Origin: Tenodera sinensis
Lineage: Eukaryota; Arthropoda; Insecta; Mantodea; Mantidae
Assembly (NCBI GenBank): GCA_030765045.1
Contig: CM060964.1
Location: 153,724,490 to 153,788,489, forward strand
Direction: 5' to 3'
Length of the DNA: 64,000 nt
Part shown: positions 22,621-32,918 of the stretch, one piece after another
How positions within the stretch are numbered: position 1 is the first letter of the stretch
Layout of the letters: the number at the start of each line of letters is the position of its first letter
Made by a program: the position numbers and the translations under genes
The notes under the pieces: model-generated
The model's database searches: none
Seen by the model: only the letters and a program-made list of their open reading frames with translations
Told to the model about the DNA's origin: nothing

Positions 22621-24105
22621 GCTTCTATATCCTCCTCCTTCTTTTTCTTCTGAGCCAAATTACTCAAAATAATGATTACTGAATTCAAGAGATCTGGTTT
22701 CCTCAGTGTACTAGATTCATTATATTCTAATTTGTATTTCTGGAACAGTAAGAGCTGAGCACTGGATGTGTTACTGTAACTGCTGATTTGAATGGCAAGG
22801 AATTCACCAAAAGTAGACATTAATGAGATTTTTGTGATATTTATGACAGGCCCCTATGACGTATAAATTCAGCCTTGGAAGTATGCCTGACTTTACATGC
22901 CTAGTAGTTGTTTCTTATACCTAGGCCTATGGGTGCTTAGGTTTAATCACTAAATTATGTGATATTCTGGTCTTAATACTGACAGGAATGAAACAAAGAG
23001 AAAATGTTCATACTTGCAGAGTAGATAACATGAACAATTAAAAGTCCTGGAAGAAACCACAAAGAGTGACTGCTCATTATTGTTTTGATGAGTGACAGTC
23101 TGGTATGAACTTCCACCAACTGCATAATATTAAATTAAGTGGCTGATGAAACAATAAGTATGTGCAAAAGTTAATATATTGTATACACTGCATCTTCATT
23201 TATATATTTTCCTTGCTCTCTTTCCAATATGTCACAGCTTCTACGCATGGTATGCTGGGTTGTACTTTTTATGTGAATTTTTGCCCGAGTTAGATAGTAC
23301 CTAAGAGATAGTTTAAATAAGTAGATGTGTTGAACAGGTGATAAATAGCACAGTAATAAGTGAAGATATAGGGAATAATAGTTTCCAGGAAGAAATGAGT
23401 CACTGGCCTCTAATCCCAGAACACACAAGTTACAGCAATCTTAATACAGATCCTTCTGTTGCTGGGCTGAGTTAATCAGCTCCCAGAGTATGAGAGTCTG
23501 CATTATGCAACACCTGTGCACATGTATATTAACTTCTAGCATGATAATTTATTAATGTCCCACTCTCAAGCTTGACTTCTTTAAAGAGAACTAAATATGA
23601 TGAATAAAATTTAATGAATTGAGTAGAAGTGGTACATGTTGTTATTTTAAAATTGACATTTGATCATCAGCAGCTCTTCATGGTTTAGGAGAGTTCTCCT
23701 GTTCCGACCTCATACTTCTTCCCATCTTTTTACAGGTGTTCCTATTGTTCTATGACCAGGGGGTTTATATTTGTATGAATGACATTGATAAGCCTGGAGA
23801 CATTTCTCTGTTGGTCATGCAAAGCAAAGCTGGTCATCTCTGTTGTCTGTAACATAGTGTATGAGCAAAAGGTACGGCCGCGCGTTACTTCTTGATGAAT
23901 GAAAATTTTATATGAAAGGTAGGATGCGAGTTGCTACCCACCTTTTGCGGGAACGCTGGCATTGAGAGAGAGAGGAGGTACAGTCTGCAGTGAGATGACG
24001 TGCGTTTACCCACATGCTTCTGAGCTGAAGTAGTACAACGTTACAAATCAATTTATCATACTTCTGGTAATATAGCCACACGTATTACACACTGTACCTC
24101 TGTAA
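22621..24105. other. Intron sequence, no gene recognised
   Basis: AT-rich sequence to the right of the LINE. A short minus-strand frame at 23171-23428 has no domain. GC-richer sequence near 23870-24000 precedes the transposase relic and may be its terminal, noncoding part; I could not pair the ends. Confidence 0.5.
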
Positions 24106-24109
24106 CTGC

Positions 24110-25796
24110 TTCCACTTAACTTTCTTGCATTTCTTCTATTCCCAACATTTCTCCCTCGTCTGAATTGCTGTTATTTTCGTTATCTTCGTCGCTGATTTCC
24201 ATTACATTATCTTGGATAATAATTTGCTCAGTCCTTTCTTCCACTATGGCATCTTTATCCCAGTATTCTTGTTCAATTACTTTGACATAACGGCATGCCT
24301 TTTCCCATTCTATTTGTCCAATTTCCTCAAATCTCTGCCTGCAGAGATTTTCAACATCTTTTAATTTAAATGTTACATTTCTAGCAGCTACCCATTGCTG
24401 TACATCTCACCATACTAACTCAATGGGATTCAGATCTGGGTGGTACAGTGGAAGTCTTAAAGTTGTGTGGTTATGTTCGGCCAATAGTTGATCAATCAAA
24501 TATTTCTTCTGAGACGGCTTATTTGGCTAAGATTAAGTCATACAAATGCGTCTTCATGCTGTGCTCGTCAAATGAAATGTTGTGATTTTGCAGCCGGGAC
24601 TGCATATCTTTTTTAAAGAATTTGATGTTAGAGGTTTGTCTAACTATGCACTATGGTAGGATGCATTGTCAATTACTAAAACAGAGTTAGGAGGTAAATT
24701 TGGAATTAACATTGTGCGAAGCCACTTGATATAGTTTTCAGTGTTCATTTCGTTATGAAAGTCTCCTGTTTTCTGCTGGGATCTGTAAACTCGGTAGCGT
24801 GATGGTTAGCGTGTCTGCCTCACATTCAAGAGGTCGGGAGTTCGAATCTCGCTTAGGGTAAGTTATCTGGGTAAGGTTTTTTCCGAGGTTTTCCCTACCC
24901 TGAGAAGACGAATGTCAGATAACTTAAAGCTCCATGGACCTTGGGCTCATCTGAGCATCATTTCACCCATTTCATTTCATTCATTCGTCCGATATGACAC
25001 AATGTTGGAGGACATTAATTCAAAAAAAAAAATGTAAATAAGGAGAGCATTTGGTATGAATCCAAACCTTCCACCTGCATCTGCTATAATCAGTTGTTCC
25101 CCTTTGGATACAGGTGCCATGAAACCTGAAGTACTGTCATCAGACCAACTTTTTGAAACAGTATGACTGCTAGTATATATGTATGTAGGTCTCGTCTTCG
25201 TAAACTATTGGGCGTCCTTCAGCTCTGTATTTACGAAGACGAGTAAGATAAGTCTCGCGCAAAGGACGAATATTATGACTTTCAATCAGAACACACCTTT
25301 TATTTCTAGTCTTTCTCCAAATAAAGCCCAATTTTTTAATCACAATTCAAAGGCTGGTGAGTTTACCTTGAAAATTGGTGCTTTCTCGCAATTTTTGTAA
25401 TACTCTTTTTAATGTAGGTGCAGTCTTTTCCGCAGCATAGAAATTATATTTAGTGCATCAAATTATACACTTGTCGAAATCGTCGATTTCAGTAATTCTT
25501 TTGGGGACGGCATGCTTCTTTCCCAGTGTACCAAAAGAAGTTCCTTCCTCTTCATGTTTTCGTTTTTCTCCCACAATTCTGTGAACTGAACTGTGCGATA
25601 TCTTGGTGGCTGCAGCAACTCTTTCTTGCACCTTCTGAATTTCTTTAAAATACATTGGAGAAAATCGATCTTTATGTTTGGCTTCTTCCTTCATATACTC
25701 ATAAACATTGGCAATAATCTTGCAACTTTGACTATGCAGAGTTTTTCTTTTATTTTTGACACATGTAGGAGGCATTGTCACGTTAGTAACTAACAC
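24110..25796 (-). pseudogene. IS630/Tc1-mariner-type DDE transposase pseudogene, interrupted by a SINE
   Basis: From the ATG near 25796 the minus strand encodes a helix-turn-helix N-terminus (RFSPMYFKEIQKVQERVAAA, then TKISHSSVHRIVGEKRKHEE). After a stop come TLKRVLQKLRES and KLGFIWRKTRNKRCVL, then RPIVYEDETYIH with the first catalytic Asp. KGEQLIIADAGGRFGFIPNA leads up to the SINE. Beyond it, NTENYIKWLRTMLIPNLPPN and SVLVIDNASYHS carry the second Asp, and PLYHPDLNPIELVW (near 24440) carries the last acidic residue. The C-terminus is acidic and runs to about 24120. The three catalytic acids are all still visible, but stops (for example near 25458) and the SINE insertion inactivate it. Confidence 0.8.
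24787..25032 (+). mobile_element. tRNA-derived SINE (family A here) inside the transposase
   Basis: The 5' tRNA-like region has A box tagcgtgatggttagcgtg and B box gagttcgaatctc. A body follows with ttccgaggttttccctacc and gacgaatgtcagataactta, then the 3' block ccgatatgacacaatgttgg and an A tail. Fragments of the same 3' block occur at 26.99 and 47.1 kb. It splits the transposase between the LIY and SQQKTGDF codons. A short tgtaaa on both sides may be the target duplication. Confidence 0.82.
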
Positions 25797-25799
25797 ATA

Positions 25800-26976
25800 A
25801 CTGCGTAACTAACCAGCACTGTCAAAACACTTGCATGCATACATCTGTACAGCACAAAACTTTTGCAGTCGACTGTATACACAAATGCAACAGATGAAAA
25901 CAGAGGTGTCTGTTATCATAGCATAAACATTTGCTGACCTGTTTATTAAGGGTGGGCCAGCTCACTGGATTTCTGCTGAAGGTCATTCGTCAAGAACTAA
26001 CGTGCAACCTATACACATCTTTGTTGAGCAACACATTATCCCGAAGCTTATCTTCAAGAAAGACAGAGACATGAAAAATTTTGAGAAGATTTGTAAGCAT
26101 AGATCAGGGAAGAAACATGTTTGAAGACCAAATTGTGTGAGTGGCACAGAAAATGTTCTGTGGGCATGGTTCTCCCCCCCCCTCCTCCCCTTAACTCAAG
26201 GGCACTTTTGTTGGACTTCTCTTCATGAAAGAAGAGCAATAAATTTTGCCTCCTACTGCAGGGTTGTGAATTGGGCAAAAGCTTCTTATAGCAAATGATA
26301 TCAGCAACTTATGCAAGACACCATTTATCTCCATGTTCTTGCAAGAGCACATGTGACTGTTAACTTATAGATCACCAGACAACTCTGGGACACACTCCTT
26401 ACAATTCAGATTTATCCCCTTGTGGCTTATAATTGGTTCAGACCAGTTAAAGAGCCACTTGGAGAACAACAATTTGGTAATGATACAAGAGTAGAGTAAT
26501 TCTTGCACAACTGACTGCAGATACTACCCACCTCCTTCTTGAAAGAGGAATGAAAAAACTGTCCTTTTTTTGGGAAAAGTGTGTATTTGGAGTCAGGAGA
26601 CTAGGTAAAAAAGTAATGTACCTATTGTAACTTTTCAGTGATTCAATATATTTTTAAAAAATTCCAGTTTATATTTAATCTACCCTTTTGTACTTCATTC
26701 TTTAGCACTTCTCTCCAAAGCTCTAGTCTCCAAAATAGAAGTTACACTTGATTTAGACATATTATGTATCAGAGAGCATGGATTGTCCAGCTAAAATGAT
26801 TATCTCACAGCAGTATATGAATGGACAGATATTATTGGAACCAAGAGCAACGGTATCATGGGACTCTAGGCTTTCATTCCGCTCATGTATTTGTGTCATC
26901 CAAACTCTGTAGTACTCAATATTCAATTGTAGTTGAACTGTCCACAGAGGGCTCATGTATACTGCTGTGGTCCTGC
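25800..26976. other. Intron sequence, no gene recognised
   Basis: The left end (25800-25960) is probably the noncoding end of the adjacent transposase element. The rest has no coding, repeat or RNA signal that I recognise, apart from a C-rich run near 26174. Confidence 0.5.
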
Positions 26977-26988
26977 ACACTCCTTATT

Positions 26989-27043
26989 TCATCCGATATG
27001 ACACAATGTTGGAGGGCGTTAATTTAAAAAAAAAAAAAAAAAA
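26989..27043 (+). mobile_element. 5'-truncated SINE-A with 12-bp target duplication
   Basis: Only the last part of SINE-A is present (catccgatatgacacaatgt, then gagggcgttaattt and an A tail of about 20). The flanking acactccttatt at 26977-26988 is repeated at 27044-27055. This is a clear target-primed insertion truncated at the 5' end, as LINE machinery produces. Confidence 0.85.
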
Positions 27044-27394
27044 ACACTCCTTATTCCTGTCATCTCTGCTTTGAACTATTTTATATTTGGAATACTTTTG
27101 CATAAGATCCTTGGTTTTGCATCATTTAAAACAATATGCATCATGAGGGTAATTCATTTCTGCCAGAAAGTATAATGCAATCTTCAGTATTATTTGCACT
27201 CCAACTCCAATTAGCAGATGAACTTTGTTAGGAAGAGTAAGTAGCAAATTATTGTTTTAAAGAGCTTTCTGCTGAGAATAGTTATGGAAGTTAATTTTGT
27301 CCCTTTTCAGGACTTACATCTGTTATACTGAGCCAGATGGCTCTCCAATAACATATAAGGCTCACATTCAGGAGTTCCATGTTTCATATACTGC

Positions 27395-27550
27395 CACAAC
27401 CATCCTCTCTGACCGAGATTTTTTTCCGGGTTTTCCTCAGTCCTCATAACTGGCAAATGCCAGGGAGTTATCATAAACTTAGGCTTGGAATGTTTCCTTT
27501 CCAAAATTCCTTTTCCAATTATTACTTTATTTCATGCATCATCAGCAGGA
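27395..27550 (+). repeat. Possible decayed SINE body
   Basis: The block gaccgagattttttt, ccgggttttcctcagtcctc, aactggcaaatgccaggga and catgcatcatcagcag resembles the middle part of the tRNA-derived SINE at 8.8-9.0 kb (cgggttttctccgggtactc, catgtatcatcagtgtc). No tRNA-like head or tail is preserved, so the call is tentative. Confidence 0.35.
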
Positions 27551-27689
27551 AACAGATTGTTATGTGCTAAAAGACCTTAAAATATGTTATTTTTTATGTT
27601 AGTAAAATATAAAGAACATGCATAAAAAATGCAAAAATATTATGTTTCAATATTACAAAACTGTAAATACTTATGTTAAAAATCACTCA

Positions 27690-29170
27690 CCAATCATGTT
27701 GAGGCAGTGGTGGCTTGAAATAATTCCTTGTTGCAGTGAACCCTGAAAACTTTCTCCAAGTTTTCCACCACAAACCGACGTCAGTTGTCTCTAAGTAATG
27801 CATGATACTGGGAGAAGGACCTTTCAACATCACAAGAAGATAGTCTTGCATATTTTGTCAAACGAATGTCACTGGCACGAACATTTTCAATTTCACCAAT
27901 GTTACTTCCCATTCCAAAATCTCGGCAATCTTTCACATATTATGAAATCCACCATTTTTAACATATTTTTAAATTTCTGTTTAATAGCTTCAACTTAAGG
28001 ACCTTTGAGCAAATTGATTTTTTTCTCAATGGCATGCACTTTATTAACTGTCTCAGTTAACAAGCTGGTTGATGTTTCTAATTTTTTTGATGGTGTGAAA
28101 CAAAAAACTCAAATTTGCAGATATGTAAGACAATTCATTTTTTACTGTACTGTTGTTGAGTAAGTTCTGAAGAATTTGAATTGAAGAAGTGTCATCCTTA
28201 ATTAGTTCATCAATCACCGATTTAAAATTTTCAAAATTGTTTGCTTAATACACTGCTGCTTCCAACTATGTCTCCCAGTGAGTAACTATGTATCAAGGTG
28301 GCTGGCTCTGAGCAAAACAATTCTGGTTGGCACTTTCATAAACACCTTTTTGCCATTTGAGATAAATTTGTCCACTCTAGGATACAATTTATGTATCTGC
28401 TCACATACTCTGTGTAAACCATGTACTGTATAATTTATGTATATCATGTGTGGGAAGTATACAGATAGGCATTTGACTGCCTTCTTCGTGTAGGGAGCTG
28501 CATCCGTAAGTGAGAATAAAACACTATAAAATTTCATTTGACCATATCAACTGCAGAGGTTCATTGAATAAGCAAGCCATTATTATATGATTCAATGCTA
28601 ACATTTCTCTACGTGCTAGTAGAAAACACTGCTTGGAAACTATTTCATCATTTTCTAGTGCACCTACCACATCATTTCGCACTTTCCTACCGCTAGAGTC
28701 TGGTGATTCGTCAATGCTCACCCAAATATTTTTATTTTCACATTCTGCTCTAATTTTTCTTAGCATTTCTTTGTAACAGGCAGGCACATACAATTTTCTT
28801 AATGTTGAATCTTCTCGTGTTTGAAAATTTGTGTGTTTCATAAGAAAATGTCTGAGCTTTGGACTTTTCAATTTAGTATATAAAGGAAATGACATGAAAG
28901 AAAAGTTTTGCAGAAATCTGAATAATATTGGAACTTTGTATGTGAAGAGGAAGCTACTTGCCCTAAAAGAACTTGTCTGGATGTTGTATGTGAAGCAGCC
29001 CTTCTATGTTTAGTACCTGCTAAATGCTGTAAAATTTGAGATTGCTGGTCTGCATTTACTTATTTCCCACATTTTTGACAGAATACAATTCTTCCAACAT
29101 TTTTAAAGATGCCATTAATTTCAGCAACATATTGTCGCAAAAGGAGAGCGAATCCTTGACTTTACTTTTG
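27690..29170 (-). pseudogene. hAT transposase pseudogene (CGGBP1/DUF659-like)
   Basis: The minus strand reads, with stops and frameshifts, as one hAT protein. A zinc finger (VFCQKCGK, stop, then HLAGTKHRR) lies near 29090-29020. TREDSTLRKLYVPACYKEML and IWVSIDESPDSSGRKVRNDV follow near 28830-28690. Next come FSLTDAAPYTKKAVKCLSVY, HGLHRVCEQIHKLYPRVDKF and SNGKKVFMKV, and last the C-terminal dimerisation motif SSCDVERSFSQYHALLRDN near 27820. The block order is the same as in the hAT copies at 45, 47-49 and 50-55 kb, so the four are one superfamily group. Ends and target duplication were not resolved. Confidence 0.8.
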
Positions 29171-30493
29171 GCATTATATCACTAATCACTCCACGTAAGA
29201 TACCATATTGTATAAAAGCTCCACTTTAAACAAGACGTCAATGACTGAAGACTGTTGTGTACATTGCATTAGCCATCCACAATATAAATAAGGGATTCCC
29301 CTTTCAGATAGCAAGGCAGCGTGTATAATGGAGGTTACTCACTAAGCAATACATTTATGAATGAAGTTCATTTAAATTGCATTTGTTACATTTAAAAATT
29401 ATAACATGAAAGTGACAACTAATGTGTTTTTAGCAAAATTATTTAAAATGTTTATTTACATAAAAATATTACAAAAATCTGTATTTTTACATGAATTAAA
29501 ATTTTGTACACGATTGAAGTGTGCTGTTTCAGGAATTTCCATCGTAGTTACAGTATTTTATCTATAAGTGAAAAAAAAAAAACTTATTTATTTACATACA
29601 TATCTGCCCCTAATCATCAGTATCCACTGCCTGTGAAGCCATATGTAGTAAGAATGGGCATTAAACACTGCTTTAAAAAATCTGCTTTGTTTGCTAACAA
29701 AATAAAGCAACTGTTTTACTTTTGAAGACCAGTTCAGTCTCACTAATAGAATAGGTGCTTGCAAAAACAAGTTAATCATAATTTTTTTTTAAAATAAGTT
29801 ACATGCTTCTATCTACTGCAGAAACTGCAATGCATCTTCTCTGAGTTCGACTAATTTTAAGGAAATCTATATAATGTAATTTTATGACACTGTTGAAAAC
29901 ATGCCATTTTGTTTTGTTATGGCAAAATTAAGCCCAGTAGACATTTTAGACAGACCTGTGAATATGGCATAACTGTGAATTCAAACTTCGAACTACCAAC
30001 ATAAGGAAAATTGTTAATGCCATTATACATGACTCTGTAAACATAGGACACTGATGACCATGAAGTTGAGCACCCTTAAACCTACAACACCCCCCCCCCC
30101 CTCCACCCCTCTGTAAACATTCTTAGATCCCACTTATTTGGACCTTAAAATTGCAAACAAGATATTTTTGTTGTATGTTCTGTATTTAAAAGTTTGAATT
30201 GAATGAAGCTGTATTATTATTAATACTATTACCACATCCTCTCTGCAAATTGTTAAACTGAAACTGAAACTTTTGTCCAATGGCTATTATGTGTTTTTTA
30301 CCCCCTCTACAATTATAAAATGATGGGTAGCCTGTTTTTGCAAGCACCCACTCAATTTCAAAACTAAATGTCTGAGACAAGGATGCCAGAATATAACCGT
30401 AAGATTGCAGGTAATGATTAGTCCATCATATCAACTTCTGTTTTTATGTTATTTTTATACTCCATCTTCATAATTATGTCATTAAATTTGCAG
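29171..30493. other. Intron sequence ending at a splice acceptor
   Basis: AT-rich, with a C run near 30090 (about 13 C). No coding, repeat or RNA gene is seen. The right edge (aaatttgcag) is the acceptor of the next GALNT exon. Confidence 0.6.
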
Positions 30494-30592
30494 GTGCGAA
30501 ATGCAGAGACTCAGAACTGTTTGGATACTCTAGGGCATAAAGGTGGTGAAAATGTAGGAATGAGTTACTGCCATGGATTGGGAGGAAATCAG
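30494..30592 (+). CDS. Polypeptide GalNAc-transferase exon (lectin repeat alpha)
   Basis: This 33-codon exon lies between tttgcag and CAG|gtaagt. It is in phase with both neighbours and reads VRNAETQNCLDTLGHKGGEN, then VGMSYCHGLGGNQ. It is the alpha repeat of the C-terminal ricin-type (beta-trefoil) lectin domain, which binds GalNAc already on a glycopeptide and steers further glycosylation. The CLD motif and the CHGxGGNQ end with its Gln (start of the QxW-type motif) are intact, with the two cysteines of the repeat present. The small exon is isolated by introns of 10.9 and 25 kb. Confidence 0.93.
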
Positions 30593-30887
30593 GTAAGTGT
30601 GATATAAAGAGTATCTCTGAATCTTAATTTTAAAATCCTATGCTGTCATAATAAATTAATGCAATACATATAATCATGTTCATTGTTAAAAATACTGAGA
30701 AGTAAATGAAGTACTTAAAAATGCACTTTAGAAGACGTACATTCATTCTTTCCAATAATGTTATGTTAATGAAGAAAGCTCTAGCATTAAAAAGATTGAG
30801 GTAAAGTAGTAAAAATAAATATGTCTCTGTGGCCTTGGCGTAGAGAAGGTTCTCATTCTTATCCTAAAAATCATAAGATAAAGAGGT

Positions 30888-31080
30888 TGAATCAGAAACT
30901 GAAAAATTCAATGCCATAGCCGGAATTTGAACCATGGATCTTCCGCATCGATCGGCTGCTTTAACCACTAAGCTACCATGGCCAACTTGCCGGTACAACA
31001 TTAAATTCCCCAACTGATTCATACTTTTCCCGGTTAACCACGAGGGAATCTCACATCAGAGATAAATATTATTTATAAAA
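30888..31080 (-). mobile_element. SINE-C copy
   Basis: Minus-strand tRNA-like SINE of the family described at 14.0 kb: aaaaattcaatgccatagcc and atttgaaccatggatcttcc on the plus strand are the reversed B-box region. The reversed A-box region is actaagctaccatggcc. Beyond the head it shares ccggttaaccacgagggaat with the next copy. Confidence 0.75.
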
Positions 31081-31130
31081 TTATTTATTTATGCCAACAA
31101 GCTTACTGCTAGTGTTTTTAAACGTATTAA

Positions 31131-31330
31131 GAAACTGAAAAATTCAATGCCATAGCTGGGATTTGAACCACGGATCTTCCGCATCGAGCGGCTGCTCTAA
31201 CCGCTACCTGGCCAACTTGCCAGTATGACAATAAATTCCCCAGCTGATTCATACTTTTTCCCGGTTAACCACGAGGGAATCTCACATCAGAGATAAATAC
31301 CCCAAGGGCGACTTAAAATTGTAAGTACTT
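31131..31330 (-). mobile_element. SINE-C copy, same orientation as the preceding one
   Basis: Close relative of the copy at 30.89 kb (shared aattcaatgccatagc, aaccacggatcttccgc and ccggttaaccacgagggaat). It carries an additional segment ending gtaagtactttatgtcccgg. A short deletion sits in the reversed A box (ctaaccgctacctggcc). The two copies are separated only by a ttatttatgccaacaagctt-type tail. Confidence 0.75.
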
Positions 31331-31407
31331 TATGTCCCGGGTTTAAGTAACCTTTAGATGGTAATCATTATTTATTTATGCCAACAAGCTTACTGCTGGT
31401 GTTTTTT

Positions 31408-31550
31408 ATGTGGAAGATCCATGTTTCAAATCCTGGCTATGACATTGAATTTTTCAGTTTCTGATTCAACCTCTCAAGCACTGCCCACTCACGGCTTGTG
31501 TGTTTAAAAACACCAGCAGTAAGCTTGTTGGCATAAGTAAATAATGATCA
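31408..31550 (+). mobile_element. SINE-C 3' half in opposite orientation
   Basis: Plus-strand copy starting within the tRNA-like head (ccatgtttcaaatcctggc, the B box). It continues into attgaatttttcagtttctg, cccactcacggcttgtgtgt and ttgttggcataagtaaataa. With the two minus-strand copies to its left it forms an inverted cluster. The same 3' sequence ends the copy at 59.85-60.05 kb. Confidence 0.75.
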
Positions 31551-32330
31551 TAAGATAATTTCAACCCTCTCTAGGTTAAATGTTTGCTCTCCGCTCCATG
31601 AGGATTACTCTGTCATTTACACCTTAGTGGAGTTTAAACACTGCATGATCTAATTAAGTTTCCTATAATTTATTTTTATGTGAAGACATTGGTGAAATCA
31701 AGGTATAATCAGAAAGCTGCATTCATTTATGCTATGTGCAGAAAGGTTCTAAATAATTGATGTTTCAGTGGTCAGATGTATTTCTCTTAGAAATGAACTT
31801 GGAATTTCTAGATTGTCTTTTTTGCATTTAGTGTGTGTGTCTCCTTTTCTCACCTTCCAATTCTAGCCACCACTGCAACAAATGATATCAATAACATTTA
31901 TTCCTATTATAAGACACAAGGCAATAAACAGAGGAGCAAGAATATTGTCTTAAGGAGACGTGCAATCACTTGCATTCTACTTTGGTAGCATTTGTGTGAT
32001 GTACTTAGAGCTGCTGGGACTGGGTATCAAGTTAAACCCACATTCATTGGCTTAAAACATATTTTACTACAGGCTTTCTATAAATGGGAATTAGGAATTT
32101 GGCAATCTGGTGCAGGCATTTTGTGGAATGCCTGGCTTTTCTGTAAGATAAGAGCACTGCATTTGGAGAAATTTCCATTTTTGGAAAACAGTATCATGTT
32201 TCCTCAGATCTATGTTGCTGAACCAAGTATCTGTGATAATCCCACTAGCTGAAGCGAATGAAATCAAGTCAGAAATTAATAATGCAACATAATATCCAGG
32301 TAATGATGCGAGTAATATAAATAAAAGTTT
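31551..32330. other. Intron sequence, no gene recognised
   Basis: No domain or repeat is recognised. The short plus-strand frame 31992-32252 has no family I know. Confidence 0.5.
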
Positions 32331-32918
32331 TTCTAACCATAATACAATTTTGGTGTCAATAAGAAATACACATAAAGAAAAAAAAGTGTTTTAAAAGAAT
32401 TATTCCCAAAAATTACAAAAACTAAATAGGAAAACTGAAGAAGATATTTCATATTCAAGACGATGTGCAGGATGCACCTCAATATGCAGGATGAAAACCT
32501 GCAGGGCTCAGAAGCCAATAGCTTGTATAGTACTATCTGGCTCTGATGGCAGAGCAAGGTATGGTTGCTGCTTTTGTAAACAAAGCAAGTTTATTAACTT
32601 CAGGAAAGTTTGTTCTAATTTCTTTGGCCACATGTTGCAGATAACAAGCAAAGTATAATAAGTGTGCTAGGTTCAGATTGAACATGTTGAGAGCATTTAT
32701 AGCTTTCAACATCGGAGCACCAGAGAACTATACCACCACCTTTTCTTCTTGGCTACCATTGTGCCACAATTTCTTCAATCCATTGTTAACGAATCTGGCT
32801 ATTGTCGAATGATTTGTATGTTCCAAGTGCTTGAAAGCAACCAGATTTGGTTAGGTGGGAGCTTCGGAGTCTAATTTTCGCACAGAATGATTTACTATAT
32901 GGCATCGCATTAGTCCCA

